From the NCBI RefSeq assembly GCF_026011715.1, contig NZ_BRVM01000022.1:1-58944 (forward strand): 58,944 nucleotides of DNA, given 5' to 3'. The stretch is from Cytobacillus sp. NCCP-133 (GTDB lineage: Bacteria; Bacillota; Bacilli; Bacillales; Cytobacillaceae). The position numbers and the translations under genes are program-made. The notes below the pieces were generated by a model. That model saw only the letters and a list, made by a program, of their open reading frames with translations. It did not search any database and was not told where the DNA came from. Position 1 is the first letter of the stretch. Each line of letters begins with the position of its first letter. Positions 37,519 through 48,811 of the stretch are shown here, piece by piece.

Positions 37519-37553
37519 GTCAGCAACGATAAAAATATGGGGAGTGTAGTTTA

Positions 37554-40034
37554 ATGGAAAAGGTAGAAAGGAATGTAATGGATCCGATCGGAGAAGTGCC
37601 GTTCAACAAACCGAAACTGGAATTTGCCAAAGGCTTAAAAAAACTCCAATTAGGGTTGGAGAATTTCTTTCTTAAAAAAGGCTACGTTCTGTTGATCATT
37701 GGCTTTTTGCTTGGAAGAGCCTTAATATTAGCGAAACTAACCCCTTTTAGCCTTCCGTTTTTTGCAGCTGTTTATTTTATAAGAAGAGATAAAGCACCTC
37801 TCGCATTAGTTGGATTGGTCGCTGGTGCAGCCACTTTATCCATATCGCATGCCGTATCAGCCTTCGGGATTGCGTTTATATTCCTGTTTGCTTTCCGGGT
37901 TTCTAAAAAATGGCTTAAAAATGAAATCAAGGCATTGCCCTTTTACGTGTTCTTCACCCTTTTAGCGGGGAAGCTTCTCGAGTCTTTTATTATAAAGGGC
38001 CAGTTTTCTTTATATGATGGGATGATGGCGGGTGTCGAGGCCAGTCTAGGTTTCATTCTAACCCTTATTTTTCTGCAGGGCCTGCCCCTTTTATCCATTA
38101 ATAAAAGAAGGCAATCACTAAAAACAGAAGAAATTGTCTGTCTTATTATCATGCTGGCTTCGGTTATGACAGGCACAATTGGATGGACAGTTTATGATTT
38201 ATCTGTAGAACATATTATGTCACGCTACCTTGTTCTGCTATTTGCATTCGTGGCGGGTGCTACGGTAGGTTCTACTGTAGGAGTGGTAACCGGATTAATC
38301 TTCTCCCTTGCTAATATATCAAGCTTCTATCATATGAGTTTGCTTGCCTTTTCAGGCTTGCTTGGCGGTCTTTTAAAAGAAGGGAAAAAAATCGGTGTTG
38401 CTTTTGGGTTAGTAATTGCAACTCTTCTGATGGGCATGTACGGAGAAGGCGGCGGAAACTTAATGAAGACCCTATCAGAAACAGGTGCAGCAATCTTATT
38501 ATTTCTATTAACTCCCCAGGCTTTAACTATAAAAATGTCTAAACACATTCCAGGAACTCCCGAGTACGCAGCAGAACAGCAGCAGTATATGCGTAAGATG
38601 AGGGACGTAACTGCACAGCGGGTTGCACAGTTTTCCAGTGTATTTCAGGCGCTGTCTAAAAGTTTTGCCTCACATGATGAGTCTTCTGAGTGGGAGGATG
38701 ACAAAGACCGGGAACTGGATTATTTCTTAAGCAACGTAACGGAAAAAACCTGCCAGACTTGCTTTAAGAAAGAGCATTGCTGGACAAAGAACTTTAATAC
38801 AACCTATGAATATATGATGGATATTATGCATGATGTAGATACTAATCAAGGTTCTCTTTCTCCGAAACTTTCAAGGGAATGGGAAAAATACTGTACGAGG
38901 TCCAAAAAAGTAACTGAGACAGTTCAGCAGGAGCTGACCTATTTTAAGGCCAACCAAAAATTGAAAAAGCAGGTTCAGGAAAGCAGGAGGCTTGTAGCTG
39001 ATCAATTGATGGGCGTGTCTGAGGTCATGGGTGACTTTGCGAAGGAGATTCAGCGGGAACGGGAAAACCATCATAAACAGGAAGAGTTAATTCTGGAGGC
39101 GCTGCAGGAATTCGGCATTCATATCGAGCATGTGGAAATATATAGCCTTGAACAGGGGAATGTTGACATTGATATGACCATACCCTATTGTCAGGGTCAT
39201 GGGGAATGTGAGAAACTGATTGCTCCAATGCTATCGGATATTCTTGGAGAAACGATATTAGTAAATTCAGAGGAATGTGCTGCATTTCCAAATGGTTTTT
39301 GCCATGTCACCTTCCGTTCAGCTAAGGCCTTCGCGGTGGAAACGGGAGTGGCACACGCAGCGAAAAATGGAGGTTTGATCTCAGGAGATAGTTATTCAAC
39401 TATAGAATTGGGCTGCGGCAAGTATGCCATTGCCATCAGTGACGGAATGGGCAACGGGGAACGTGCACATGCAGAGAGCAAAGAAACGCTTCAGCTGCTG
39501 CAAAAAATTCTTCAATCGGGCATTGAAGAACAAGTGGCAATTAAATCAGTGAACTCCGTGCTAGCATTAAGGACAACCGATGAAATCTTTTCAACCCTGG
39601 ATTTGGCGATGATTGATTTGCAAAATGCCGGAGTGAATTTTTTGAAAATTGGATCAACCCCCAGCTTTGTGAAAAGAGGCCAAAAAGTGATGAAGATACA
39701 GGCCAGCAATCTCCCAATGGGCATTATCCAGGAGTTTGATGTGGATGTAGTAAGCGAGCAGCTAAAAGCCGGTGACTTGCTAATCATGATGAGTGATGGT
39801 GTTTTTGAAGGGCCGAAGCATGTCGAGAATTTTGATTTGTGGATGAAGAGAAAAATTACAGAGTTAAAGACAGATGATCCTCAGGAAATCGCTGATTTGA
39901 TCATGGAAGAAGTAATCAGGTCCAGATCAGGAAATATTGAAGATGATATGACAGTGGTGGTGTCAAAAATCAAGCATAATACACCTAAGTGGACAAGCAT
40001 TCCAGTACATGCCATTCGCCAAAAAGCTAACTGA
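37554..40034 (+). CDS. spoIIE: Stage II sporulation protein E phosphatase
   Basis: Membrane PP2C phosphatase that dephosphorylates SpoIIAA to release SigF in the forespore and also takes part in polar septation. 826 residues: about ten membrane segments in the first 330, a central regulatory/FtsZ-binding region (330-590) with CQTCFKKEHCW, and a PP2C domain (590-805) with metal ligands in SDGMGNGERA (Asp630) and NIEDDMTVVV (Asp797, Asp798). ATG with GGGGAG upstream. Its promoter is of the Spo0A class. Confidence 0.97.
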   Translation: MEKVERNVMDPIGEVPFNKPKLEFAKGLKKLQLGLENFFLKKGYVLLIIGFLLGRALILAKLTPFSLPFFAAVYFIRRDKAPLALVGLVAGAATLSISHAVSAFGIAFIFLFAFRVSKKWLKNEIKALPFYVFFTLLAGKLLESFIIKGQFSLYDGMMAGVEASLGFILTLIFLQGLPLLSINKRRQSLKTEEIVCLIIMLASVMTGTIGWTVYDLSVEHIMSRYLVLLFAFVAGATVGSTVGVVTGLIFSLANISSFYHMSLLAFSGLLGGLLKEGKKIGVAFGLVIATLLMGMYGEGGGNLMKTLSETGAAILLFLLTPQALTIKMSKHIPGTPEYAAEQQQYMRKMRDVTAQRVAQFSSVFQALSKSFASHDESSEWEDDKDRELDYFLSNVTEKTCQTCFKKEHCWTKNFNTTYEYMMDIMHDVDTNQGSLSPKLSREWEKYCTRSKKVTETVQQELTYFKANQKLKKQVQESRRLVADQLMGVSEVMGDFAKEIQRERENHHKQEELILEALQEFGIHIEHVEIYSLEQGNVDIDMTIPYCQGHGECEKLIAPMLSDILGETILVNSEECAAFPNGFCHVTFRSAKAFAVETGVAHAAKNGGLISGDSYSTIELGCGKYAIAISDGMGNGERAHAESKETLQLLQKILQSGIEEQVAIKSVNSVLALRTTDEIFSTLDLAMIDLQNAGVNFLKIGSTPSFVKRGQKVMKIQASNLPMGIIQEFDVDVVSEQLKAGDLLIMMSDGVFEGPKHVENFDLWMKRKITELKTDDPQEIADLIMEEVIRSRSGNIEDDMTVVVSKIKHNTPKWTSIPVHAIRQKAN

Positions 40035-40070
40035 TTAATTTGCTTGTGCCTAAAAAACTTAAAAAGATCC

Positions 40071-40214
40071 TTGAAGTTTAAAATTGCCTAGCTGCAGTGC
40101 CTACCTCCTCGTTTTGTGCATGCAGGGGTGAACACTAAGAAAAGCTACTTTGAGTTAACTTCGACAAGAACAAGCATCTTTGCTTGTTCCGAAGGCACTT
40201 CCGCTTTTCTCAGG
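40071..40214 (+). repeat. Family II repeat, copy g, before yabS
   Basis: Begins TTGAAGTTTAAAATTGCCTAGCTGC and GTGCCTACCTCCTCG; ends CACTTCCGCTTTTCTCAGG. The middle differs, with the inverted pair GAACAAGC/GCTTGTTC (about 40169-40189). It fills most of the spoIIE-yabS gap. Confidence 0.6.
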
Positions 40215-40272
40215 TATATTTCCCTCTTTTTCAGTCGAAAATGGTAACAACTCAGATGTGGAGGGGAGTTTC

Positions 40273-41013
40273 ATGAAAACAGGAACACTTAAGCAAATCT
40301 TGCTGATAACAGATGGATGTTCGAATCAAGGTGAAGATCCTATTGCGATGGCTGCCCTGGCAAAGGAACAGGAGATCACTGTAAATGTAATCGGAGTTAT
40401 GGAGCATGATGTAATTGATGAACAAGGAATGAATGAGATCGAAGGGATTGCCTTGTCAGGCGGCGGAGTCAGTCAGGTAGTCTACGCTCAAGCATTGTCG
40501 CAAACCGTCCAAATGGTTACAAGAAAAGCGATGACCCAAACTCTCCAAGGAGTAGTGAACAAAGAATTACAGCAGATTTTAGGCGGCTCAAAAACGATGG
40601 AAGACCTGCCGCCAGAGCAGCGCGGGGAAGTGATGGAGGTAGTCGATGAACTTGGCGAAACAGTTGAATTAGAAGTACTGGTATTGGTAGATACAAGTGC
40701 AAGTATGAAGCATAAGCTCCCAACAGTAAAGGAAGCACTGCTTGATTTATCCTTAAGCCTTAATGCCCGTTCAGGTGATAACCGCTTTTCTGTATTTGTA
40801 TTTCCCGGGAAAAAGAAAGATGTCGAAAAATTGCTGGATTGGACGCCGAAGCTTGAGTCGCTAACCAGCATTTTCTCAAAGCTTACAACAGGCGGAATCA
40901 CGCCAACCGGTCCTGCTATTCGTGAAGCGCTAACCTATTTTAAGAAAAAACGTTCCTTAAGGAGTCTGCTTTCTCGTGATGATGATGAATCATTCTTTGA
41001 AGAGTCAGTGTAG
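40273..41013 (+). CDS. yabS: YabS, von Willebrand factor A domain protein
   Basis: 246 residues. A VWA-type protein of unknown function, found beside yabT and spoIIE in bacilli. Two partial MIDAS-like stretches: LLITDGCSNQGEDP near residues 10-23 and VLVLVDTSASMKHKLP near 137-152 (DTSAS metal site), the latter starting the better VWA fold. ATG 40273 after GGAGGGGAG; 31 upstream codons lack a site. Its last 38 nt overlap yabT, so the pair is coupled. Confidence 0.88.
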   Translation: MKTGTLKQILLITDGCSNQGEDPIAMAALAKEQEITVNVIGVMEHDVIDEQGMNEIEGIALSGGGVSQVVYAQALSQTVQMVTRKAMTQTLQGVVNKELQQILGGSKTMEDLPPEQRGEVMEVVDELGETVELEVLVLVDTSASMKHKLPTVKEALLDLSLSLNARSGDNRFSVFVFPGKKKDVEKLLDWTPKLESLTSIFSKLTTGGITPTGPAIREALTYFKKKRSLRSLLSRDDDESFFEESV

Positions 41014-41947
41014 AGTAAATCCTGGTACCGTAATTGAAGGAAAATGGCACCGTAATTGTTACACAATCATGAAGGAATTAGGATACGGTGCAAATGGGAT
41101 TGTTTATCTGGCAAAAAGCCAAAATCAGCAGGTCGCTTTGAAAATGAGTGATAACGGGATGTCCATAACCTCTGAAGTGAACGTCCTCAAATCCTTTGCA
41201 AAGGTCCAAGGCTCTGCCCTCGGGCCTTCTTTGCTTGATGTGGATGATTGGGAACGAAGAAAAGGAAGAATTTCCTTTTATGTAATGGAATATATCCAAG
41301 GACCTGACTTACTATCCTTTATTGCCCAAAAGGGTCCATCATGGACAGGTGTCTTAATTGTTCAGTTATTAAATGATTTGGAGTCGTTGCATAAGAATGG
41401 ATGGGTCTTTGGTGATTTAAAGCCTGATAACTTAATTGTAACGGGACCTCCGCCAAAAATACGCACCATTGATGTAGGAGGAACAACGATCCAGGGGAGA
41501 GCTATCAAAGAGTTCACAGAGTTTTATGACAGAGGTTATTGGGGACTTGGAACTCGGAAGGCAGATCCAGGGTACGACCTCTTTGCAGTCGCGATGATAT
41601 TAATAAATACAGCTTACCCCAAAAGGTTCAGCAAAAGCACAGGTGATTTAAAACAGCTGAAATTGATGGTCCGGCAAAAAAAGGAACTGCTGAAATATGA
41701 AGGAGTTATCTTAAATGCACTTCAAGGACATTATGCTTCTGCTGATGAGATGAGAAATGAGATGCTTCAGCTCACACGATCAAGAACAGGGCAAAAGTGT
41801 GCATCTAACCATAAAATTGGACAAACAGCCAGCCGCCAGCAGGCATATGTCCAAAAGAGGAAGAAGAGCAGCTTTATCGAAACGGTCTTAATTATTCTGG
41901 TTGTAACCATTCTTTATTTTATCTATATATATGGCCAGCTTATTTAA
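40976..41947 (+). CDS. yabT: Membrane-anchored Ser/Thr protein kinase YabT
   Basis: 323-residue Hanks-type kinase. In B. subtilis YabT is DNA-activated, works in sporulation and phosphorylates targets including RecA and AbrB. Visible: Gly loop ELGYGANGIVYLA near 34-46, VALKM (Lys near 56), catalytic loop FGDLKPDNLIV near 145-155, DVGG in place of DFG near 166, and a C-terminal membrane segment (about 299-320). The HRD motif is FGD, as in this atypical group. GTG 40976 lies 11 nt after AAGGAG; ATG at 40979, 40982 or 40985 are alternatives. Confidence 0.9.
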   Translation: MMMMNHSLKSQCRVNPGTVIEGKWHRNCYTIMKELGYGANGIVYLAKSQNQQVALKMSDNGMSITSEVNVLKSFAKVQGSALGPSLLDVDDWERRKGRISFYVMEYIQGPDLLSFIAQKGPSWTGVLIVQLLNDLESLHKNGWVFGDLKPDNLIVTGPPPKIRTIDVGGTTIQGRAIKEFTEFYDRGYWGLGTRKADPGYDLFAVAMILINTAYPKRFSKSTGDLKQLKLMVRQKKELLKYEGVILNALQGHYASADEMRNEMLQLTRSRTGQKCASNHKIGQTASRQQAYVQKRKKSSFIETVLIILVVTILYFIYIYGQLI

Positions 41948-42114
41948 CTTTTTAAGAAAAAGATGAAACTTTTTATTTGCGAAACCGTATATAAAGGTTA
42001 TATATTCTCTTTTGATATTTTAATGCAAAAAATGATATGCTTTTTATGCATAAGGATTATATGTTCATGGCAAGGGTAAGGAAAAATATATCTTTAACGA
42101 TAAGGAAGTAGCCT

Positions 42115-43536
42115 ATGCTCGAAGAAAAAGTAAGAGTTTTCCTTAAACAGCAGGGTTTAAAACTGAATAATAGGAAGCTCTTGGTTGGGGTCTCTGGCGG
42201 CCCAGATTCAATCGCCTTGCTTCATTACCTATGGAGCTTGAAAAAGCAGCATAATATTGAAGTGATAGCTGCTCATGTCGATCATATGTTTAGGGGCGCA
42301 GAATCCTTCGGGGACGCCATGTTTGTCAGGGACTATTGCAGAAAAAAGGGGATCCCTTTTGCAATGGAGCAAATAAATGTACCTGAACATATAAATAAGT
42401 CGGGCAAGAGTTCCCAAACAGCAGCGAGAGATTGCAGATACGGATTCTTTAGGAAAATCGCTAGTAAGTATCATGCCGATTATATTGCTTTGGGGCACCA
42501 TGGAGATGATCAAGTAGAAACCATATTAATGCGGTTAACAAGAGGAAGTGCCGGGAAAGCTAGAGGAGGAATGCCTTTTATGCGTCCGTTTGGGGATTGT
42601 TATATCATTCGTCCTTTTTTATGCTTGAACAGAAATGAAATAGAAGAATATTGCCTGGAAAAGGGGCTGAACCCCCGGAGGGATCCTAGCAATGAAAAAG
42701 GGGTGTATAGCCGAAACCGCTTTAGAAAGGAAGTGCTTCCATTCCTGAGAAAAGAGAACCCCCAGGTACATGAGCATTTTCAAAGATTTAGTGAAGATTT
42801 GCAAAGTGATGAAGCTTATCTGCAGGAATTAACTGTCCATAAAATGAATACAGTAATGAAAAAGAAGGCAGATGGGGAACTCAGCTTGGATATAGATGCT
42901 TTTGAGGCAATGCCAATGCCTTTACAAAGGAGAGGGATTCAACTAATATTAAACTATCTTTATAAGGAAAGGCCTGGATCTTTATCAGCTTCACATATAA
43001 AGAGCATATTTTCCTTATTGAAAAGCCCTCATCCATCGGGAAAACTAAATTTTCCAAACGATTTACATATTGTACGCTCCTACCGGCAATGCTATTTCCA
43101 ATTCCCGAAGGAAACTGTACAATCCTATCGATTCGAAGTCTGCGAACCAGCAATCACTCAACTCCCGAATGGCGGATCCATTATATTTGAATATACTGAC
43201 TGTCCTGATGGAAATCTAAACAATAATGTCCTGCTGCTAAACAGGGAATCTGTCTCTCTTCCGCTGATAATAAGGACTAGGGCAGCCGGAGACCGCATGA
43301 CTCTAAAGGGGATGCAGGGAACCAAAAAGATAAAGGACATTTTCATTGATGAAAAAGTACCGCTGCAGGAAAGGCAAACTTGGCCAATCGTTACAGACCG
43401 GAATGACCGCATCTTATGGATTCCCGGGCTTAAAAAATCCAATTACACCATGCAGAAGAAAAATGATGCTAGTTATATAATTTTAAAATACATATGCAAT
43501 GATCTTCTAGGGGGCACAATAAATGATGAAAAATGA
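42115..43536 (+). CDS. tilS: tRNA(Ile)-lysidine synthetase
   Basis: Converts C34 of the CAU-anticodon tRNA-Ile to lysidine using Lys and ATP, changing both codon reading and aminoacylation. 473 residues. PP-loop SGGPDS at 27-32, HVDHMFRG near 54-61, and [24 protein letters not shown] near 122-145; C-terminal TilS domains follow with [12 protein letters not shown] with AAGGAAG upstream. The last 14 nt overlap hpt. Confidence 0.96.
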   Translation: MLEEKVRVFLKQQGLKLNNRKLLVGVSGGPDSIALLHYLWSLKKQHNIEVIAAHVDHMFRGAESFGDAMFVRDYCRKKGIPFAMEQINVPEHINKSGKSSQTAARDCRYGFFRKIASKYHADYIALGHHGDDQVETILMRLTRGSAGKARGGMPFMRPFGDCYIIRPFLCLNRNEIEEYCLEKGLNPRRDPSNEKGVYSRNRFRKEVLPFLRKENPQVHEHFQRFSEDLQSDEAYLQELTVHKMNTVMKKKADGELSLDIDAFEAMPMPLQRRGIQLILNYLYKERPGSLSASHIKSIFSLLKSPHPSGKLNFPNDLHIVRSYRQCYFQFPKETVQSYRFEVCEPAITQLPNGGSIIFEYTDCPDGNLNNNVLLLNRESVSLPLIIRTRAAGDRMTLKGMQGTKKIKDIFIDEKVPLQERQTWPIVTDRNDRILWIPGLKKSNYTMQKKNDASYIILKYICNDLLGGTINDEK

Positions 43537-44071
43537 TATTGAAAAAGTATTGATCTCGGAAGAAGAGCTGCAGGATAAAATCAAATCCCTTGCTGCTGGT
43601 CTTACTGAAGAATACAAAGATCGATTTCCGCTGGCAATTGGTGTTTTAAAAGGGGCAATGCCTTTCATGAGCGATCTTTTAAAACGCGTGGACACCTACC
43701 TTGAGATGGATTTCATGGATGTATCTAGCTATGGAAATGAAATGGTTTCTTCAGGTGAAGTAAAAATTTTAAAAGATCTTGATACTTCTGTAGAAGGAAG
43801 AGACATCCTTATTATTGAGGATATCATTGACAGCGGTTTGACACTTAGCTATCTGGTTGAGCTTTTCCGTTACAGAAAGGCTAAAAGCATTAAGATTGTA
43901 ACGCTGCTTGATAAGCCGACTGGCAGGATAGCTGATATCAAAGCAGATTATGTAGGCTTTATTGTTCCGGATGCATTTGTAGTAGGCTATGGATTGGATT
44001 ACGCCGAAAAGTACCGGAATCTTCCTTATATTGGAGTGCTGAAGCCAGAGGTATACAGCAATAATGATTAA
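43523..44071 (+). CDS. hpt: Hypoxanthine phosphoribosyltransferase
   Basis: Purine salvage: hypoxanthine (or guanine) plus PRPP gives IMP (GMP). 182 residues. The PRPP loop [17 protein letters not shown] near residues 93-109, [10 protein letters not shown] near 65-74, and the [18 protein letters not shown] base-binding end near 155-172 are typical. ATG 43523 or 43526 both follow AGGGGGC; the first is used. In B. subtilis tilS and HprT physically interact and activate ftsH expression; the tilS-hpt-ftsH order is kept here. Confidence 0.96.
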   Translation: MMKNDIEKVLISEEELQDKIKSLAAGLTEEYKDRFPLAIGVLKGAMPFMSDLLKRVDTYLEMDFMDVSSYGNEMVSSGEVKILKDLDTSVEGRDILIIEDIIDSGLTLSYLVELFRYRKAKSIKIVTLLDKPTGRIADIKADYVGFIVPDAFVVGYGLDYAEKYRNLPYIGVLKPEVYSNND

Positions 44072-44214
44072 GTGAATTATAAGAATCAATAAGTAAGAAA
44101 AGCCCTTTACTGAAACTTGAAACACCCGGTTTTGAAAAGTCTAATTCCTTGTATTGGCATGATTTTCTATGATACTATACACTATAGTTTGTTTACCGTG
44201 GGAGGAGGTAAGGG

Positions 44215-46206
44215 ATGAATCGGATCTTCCGGAATACCATCTTTTATTTATTAATATTTTTAGTCATTATTGGAGTTGTCAGCTTCTTTAACGGCAACAA
44301 TGAACCAACGGAGCACATCTCTTATAATAAATTTGTTGATCACTTGGAAAGCGGCGATATTACGTCCATTTCCCTTCAGCCTGAGAGAGGTGTTTTTGAA
44401 ATACGGGGTCAGCTTGAAGGATATGAGAAAGACAAGTACTTTCTGACTTATATCATGAACAATGATAGTATCCTTGACCGTGTTGATCAATTAGCCCAGA
44501 CTTCCGATGTAGAAGTAATGCCTGCTAAAGAAACAAGCGGCTGGGTCACATTCTTTACATCAATTATTCCTTTCATCATCATCTTTATTTTATTCTTCTT
44601 CCTGCTGAACCAGGCGCAGGGCGGAGGAAGCCGTGTGATGAATTTCGGCAAAAGCAAAGCCAAGCTTTATGATGAAAGCAAAAAGAAAGTGCGCTTTAAA
44701 GATGTAGCAGGCGCTGATGAAGAAAAGCAAGAGCTTGTTGAGGTCGTTGAGTTCCTTAAAGACTCGCGCAAGTTTGCTGAATTGGGAGCAAGAATTCCTA
44801 AAGGGGTTCTTCTTGTAGGACCTCCGGGAACAGGTAAAACGTTGCTTGCACGGGCAGCAGCCGGTGAAGCAGGTGTTCCGTTCTTCTCTATAAGCGGTTC
44901 TGATTTCGTTGAAATGTTCGTAGGTGTGGGTGCTTCCCGTGTCCGCGACCTGTTCGAAAATGCGAAAAAGAACGCACCATGCATTATTTTTATCGATGAG
45001 ATTGATGCTGTAGGTCGTCAACGTGGTGCCGGCCTTGGCGGCGGACATGACGAACGGGAGCAGACTCTTAACCAGCTTCTGGTTGAAATGGATGGATTTG
45101 GTGCGAATGAAGGAATTATTATCATTGCTGCAACAAACCGTCCCGATATTCTTGACCCGGCATTATTGCGTCCGGGACGTTTTGACAGACAGATTACGGT
45201 TGACCGTCCAGATGTCAAAGGCCGTGAAGAAGTGCTTCAAGTACATGCCCGCAACAAGCCTTTGGATGAGTCAGTTAACTTAAAGAGCATCGCCATGCGC
45301 ACACCTGGGTTTTCGGGTGCAGACCTTGAAAATTTACTGAATGAAGCAGCGCTTGTAGCTGCTCGCCGAAATAAGAAAAAAGTTGATATGGATGATATCG
45401 ATGAAGCAACAGACCGTGTTATTGCGGGGCCAGCTAAGAAAAGCCGGGTTATTTCCCAAAAGGAAAGAAACATCGTTGCTTTCCACGAAGCAGGTCATAC
45501 GGTGATTGGTTTAGTGCTTGATGAAGCTGAAATGGTTCATAAGGTTACAATCGTACCGCGTGGTCAGGCTGGCGGATACGCAGTTATGCTTCCGAAAGAA
45601 GATCGCTACTTCCAAACGAAGCCGGAGCTTCTTGATAAAATTGTCGGCTTGCTTGGCGGACGTGTAGCGGAAGAAATCGTGTTCGGCGAAGTGAGTACAG
45701 GGGCCCATAATGACTTCCAGCGTGCGACAGGCATTGCCCGCCGCATGGTAACCGAATTTGGTATGAGCGACAAGCTCGGGCCATTGCAGTTTGGACAATC
45801 TCAAGGCGGCCAGGTCTTCCTTGGACGCGACTTCCATAATGAACAGAATTATTCAGATGCAATCGCATATGAAATTGATCTGGAAATTCAGCGCATCATC
45901 AAGGAATCGTATGAAAGAGCGAGAAAACTCTTAAAAGAAAATCGTGAAAAGCTGAATCTGATCGCAAATACATTGCTTGAAGTTGAAACGCTTGATGCAG
46001 AACAAATTAAGCACCTATCAGAACATGGCAGACTGCCAGACCGTTCAGTGACCTCCATTGCAGCTGATGATGATGTGAAAGTAAACATCAGCATTAAAAA
46101 AGAGGATCCTGCTGAAACAGGTGAAATTCCTGAAACAAGGGAAGGATCAAGTCCTGCGGAAGCAGAAGTACCTCCTGTCATCGATGAAGAACACAAAGAT
46201 AAATAA
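44215..46206 (+). CDS. ftsH: ATP-dependent zinc metalloprotease FtsH
   Basis: Hexameric membrane protease that degrades regulatory and misfolded membrane proteins; in B. subtilis it is needed for sporulation. 663 residues: two membrane segments (about 6-24 and 106-128) around an extracytoplasmic loop, AAA domain with Walker A GPPGTGKT at 202-209, Walker B IIFIDEID, arginine-finger region RPGRFDR, and zinc site HEAGH at 424-428. Acidic, Pro-rich C-terminal tail. GGGAGGAGG precedes ATG. Confidence 0.98.
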   Translation: MNRIFRNTIFYLLIFLVIIGVVSFFNGNNEPTEHISYNKFVDHLESGDITSISLQPERGVFEIRGQLEGYEKDKYFLTYIMNNDSILDRVDQLAQTSDVEVMPAKETSGWVTFFTSIIPFIIIFILFFFLLNQAQGGGSRVMNFGKSKAKLYDESKKKVRFKDVAGADEEKQELVEVVEFLKDSRKFAELGARIPKGVLLVGPPGTGKTLLARAAAGEAGVPFFSISGSDFVEMFVGVGASRVRDLFENAKKNAPCIIFIDEIDAVGRQRGAGLGGGHDEREQTLNQLLVEMDGFGANEGIIIIAATNRPDILDPALLRPGRFDRQITVDRPDVKGREEVLQVHARNKPLDESVNLKSIAMRTPGFSGADLENLLNEAALVAARRNKKKVDMDDIDEATDRVIAGPAKKSRVISQKERNIVAFHEAGHTVIGLVLDEAEMVHKVTIVPRGQAGGYAVMLPKEDRYFQTKPELLDKIVGLLGGRVAEEIVFGEVSTGAHNDFQRATGIARRMVTEFGMSDKLGPLQFGQSQGGQVFLGRDFHNEQNYSDAIAYEIDLEIQRIIKESYERARKLLKENREKLNLIANTLLEVETLDAEQIKHLSEHGRLPDRSVTSIAADDDVKVNISIKKEDPAETGEIPETREGSSPAEAEVPPVIDEEHKDK

Positions 46207-46210
46207 CCAA

Positions 46211-46237
46211 AAAAGCGCCTCTAGGGCGCTTTTTTTG
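46211..46237 (+). terminator. Intrinsic terminator after ftsH
   Basis: AAAAGCGCC / GGCGCTTTT arms with a short loop and T-run; only 4 nt beyond the stop. Confidence 0.9.
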
Positions 46238-46337
46238 CGGAAAAAATCTAATTGCCAGACCGGTTGGAATTTCCCATTACACGAAACAATAACAGTTGTG
46301 ATATGATGTTTTCAGTGTAAAAAATATCAGATAAGGC

Positions 46338-46590
46338 TATTTTCGTAAAGGTTGTTGCTCTCAACTGCAAACTTATTTTAATTTGCTGAGTTGATTGTAG
46401 CGGAGGGCGCTTGAATCTCGAAAGTGCTAACGCATTTCCTTCTTGCGGTGTTCATTCGAGGAAGCTTACTCGATGTCCTTGCACCAGCAGGAGGAGAGAG
46501 AGTGAGAAACCCCGCAGGCGAAGCCGAGGAGGCTCTCATTCCTCCCCGCGGAAAGCAAGTGCCTCGTGTTCCAAATCAACGGGCTAGATA
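46338..46590. repeat. Family I intergenic repeat, copy C
   Basis: Leader CTATTTTCGTAAAGGTTGTTGC resembles copy B; core bounded by GTTGATT (46390-46396) and AATCAAC (46574-46580), with CCCCGCAGG, GCCGAGGAGGCT and CCGCGGAAAG. It lies between ftsH and coaX and ends about 50 nt before the coaX start. Confidence 0.8.
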
Positions 46591-46640
46591 TAAGTAACAA
46601 CAATTTATGATAAAAAGTCAATAATCATAAAGTGGTGAGA

Positions 46641-47423
46641 ATGTTGATCTTTGTTTTCGACGTAGGAAATACGAATATTGTTCTGGGTGTCTATGACCAA
46701 GATGAATTAAAGCATCATTGGAGAATCGAGACCAACCGAAATAGAACAGAGGATGAATATGGAATGATTGTGAAATCTCTGTTTGAGCATGTGGATCTTT
46801 CCTTTTCAGATATAGATGGCATTATCATTTCATCTGTTGTGCCGCCAATCATGTTTTCGCTTGAAAGAATGTGTCAGAAATATTTTCATGTTAAACCCCT
46901 TGTCGTAGGTCCAGGTATCAAGACCGGCTTAAATATCAAGTATGAGAATCCTAGAGAAGTAGGTGCAGACCGCATCGTCAATGCAATAGCTGCCATTCAT
47001 GAATATGGAAGCCCTTTAGTCATTGTTGATTTTGGAACCGCCACTACTTATTGTTATATCAGCGAGAACAAGGAATATATGGGAGGAGCTATTGCTCCGG
47101 GAATCGGGATTTCAACCGAGGCTCTTTATTCGCGTGCCGCTAAGCTGCCGAGAATAGAAATTGCCCGTCCTGATCATATTGTTGGAAAGAATACTGTATC
47201 TGCCATGCAGGCAGGGATTTTGTATGGTTATGTTGGCCAGGTTGAAGGTATAGTAAAAAGAATGAAAGACCAGGCATCTCAAAAAACGACTGTGATTGCA
47301 ACAGGAGGTCTCGCAGGCCTGATCGCACAGGAATCGGATATCATTGATGTCGTGGATCCATTTTTAACTTTAAAGGGCTTGCAGATTATTTATAAACGAA
47401 ATATGGAAACCCTAAAAAAATAG
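46641..47423 (+). CDS. coaX: Type III pantothenate kinase
   Basis: First step of coenzyme A synthesis: ATP-dependent phosphorylation of pantothenate. 260 residues with ASKHA-fold motifs: [13 protein letters not shown] near residues 5-17 (phosphate loop), [13 protein letters not shown] near 109-121 with the catalytic Asp, [12 protein letters not shown] near 130-141 and [11 protein letters not shown] 46641 follows GTGGTGAG and gives [12 protein letters not shown]; the frame also opens at GTG 46632 within that site. TTG 46644 is possible. Confidence 0.95.
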   Translation: MLIFVFDVGNTNIVLGVYDQDELKHHWRIETNRNRTEDEYGMIVKSLFEHVDLSFSDIDGIIISSVVPPIMFSLERMCQKYFHVKPLVVGPGIKTGLNIKYENPREVGADRIVNAIAAIHEYGSPLVIVDFGTATTYCYISENKEYMGGAIAPGIGISTEALYSRAAKLPRIEIARPDHIVGKNTVSAMQAGILYGYVGQVEGIVKRMKDQASQKTTVIATGGLAGLIAQESDIIDVVDPFLTLKGLQIIYKRNMETLKK

Positions 47424-47486
47424 TACGCCTTAAAATAAGGCCGCAGACTAGAGAGGCGGATTTTCTGAAAGATAAGTGTGTGTAAA

Positions 47487-47917
47487 CTTTTGAACTTCAA
47501 AATTGTCTAGCGCAAGCAGCCTACCCCCTCGAGCTCACAAGCTTGTCTTGTTTCGGCTCCAAGGGAATCGAGGCATAAGCCCACACATTCAGAAGGAAGA
47601 AAGCATTCTTACAGGAACCGTCTTATGCCTGAGACCGCCCGCAGGATAAGGAAAGCTTCGTCAGCAAATCTTTTGGCACGAAAAAAAGCGGTAGCTTTTT
47701 TTGAGGATAATCATCGCACGACCGAAAGCGGCAGCTTTTGGGAGGATGCGGGTCATGCAGACGTTGCCACAGGACGTGGGACTCTTAGTCAGAGTTACTT
47801 GAATGGGCAGTCGCTTCTACACTTCGGGCAATCCTTCCAAAAAGGCAAAGAACGCTTTTTTGGAAGACTCGTCTTGTGTTTGTTTGGGGCAGGCAAGGCG
47901 CTTGCGTTTTTCGTAGA
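47487..47917 (+). repeat. Family II repeat, copy h, before hslO
   Basis: Starts ACTTTTGAACTTCAAAATTG, GTCTAGCGCAAGCAGCC and CCCCCTCGAG; has CATAAG/CTTATG, GCAGACGTTGCCACAGGACG and ends GGCGCTTGCGTTTTTCGTAG next to the hslO Shine-Dalgarno. Extra blocks (GCACGAAAAAAAGCGG and GCACGACCGAAAGCGG) form a local near-duplication near 47670-47740. The coaX-hslO gap is almost entirely this element. Confidence 0.8.
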
Positions 47918-47929
47918 AAGGAGCAGGAA

Positions 47930-48811
47930 ATGAGCGATTATTTAGTAAAAGCACTTGCTTATAATGGTCAAGTCCGTGCGTATGCATCCCGCACGACGGA
48001 CACAGTTGGAGAGGGACAACGCAGACATTATACATGGCCAACAGCGTCAGCTGCACTGGGCAGAGCCATAACTGCAGGCGTCATGATGGGCGCAATGCTC
48101 AAGGGCGATAATAAGCTGACCATTAAAATTGAAGGCGGAGGTCCTCTTGGCGCAATCCTTGTAGACAGCAATGCAAAGGGAGAGGTGCGCGGATATGTGA
48201 CGAATCCGCAGACTCACTTTGATCTTAATGAGCAGGGCAAACTTGATGTGCGCCGTGCGGTAGGCACTGAAGGAACACTAACTGTTGTGAAAGATATTGG
48301 GATGAGAGAGCACTTCACTGGGCAGGTGCCACTGATCTCCGGAGAGCTTGGAGAAGATTTCACTTATTATTTTGTTACATCTGAACAGGTTCCATCTTCA
48401 GTTGGAGTGGGTGTTCTGGTTAACCCTGATAACTCGATTCTGGCTGCAGGGGGATTCATTCTTCAGCTAATGCCTGAAACCGATGAAGAGACCATTACAT
48501 TAATTGAAAATAGGTTAAAAGAAATACCGCCAGTTTCAAAATTGATTCAGCAGGGATTAACTCCTGAAGAGATGCTTGAAACCATCCTTGGCAAAGATAA
48601 TGTAAAGTTTCTTGAGAAGCTTCCTGTATCTTTTACCTGTACATGTTCAAAAGAGCGCTTTGCCAATGCGATGATCAGCTTAGGTGAAGAGGAAATCCAG
48701 CAAATGATTGATGAAGATGGACAAGCTGAAGCTTCCTGCCACTTCTGCAATGAGAAATATCATTACTCAAAAGAAGAACTTGAAGAGTTAAAAACAGAAG
48801 CAAAGCAATGA
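47930..48811 (+). CDS. hslO: Redox-regulated chaperone Hsp33
   Basis: Holdase activated by oxidation and unfolding: zinc-bound cysteines form disulfides under oxidative stress. 293 residues. The C-terminal zinc site is C-X-C at 237 and 239 with C-X2-C at 270 and 273. N-terminal domain with [24 protein letters not shown] near 25-48 and [25 protein letters not shown] 47930 after AAAGGAG; the upstream in-frame codons belong to the repeat. It opens a run with yacD and then cysK, as in B. subtilis. Confidence 0.96.
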   Translation: MSDYLVKALAYNGQVRAYASRTTDTVGEGQRRHYTWPTASAALGRAITAGVMMGAMLKGDNKLTIKIEGGGPLGAILVDSNAKGEVRGYVTNPQTHFDLNEQGKLDVRRAVGTEGTLTVVKDIGMREHFTGQVPLISGELGEDFTYYFVTSEQVPSSVGVGVLVNPDNSILAAGGFILQLMPETDEETITLIENRLKEIPPVSKLIQQGLTPEEMLETILGKDNVKFLEKLPVSFTCTCSKERFANAMISLGEEEIQQMIDEDGQAEASCHFCNEKYHYSKEELEELKTEAKQ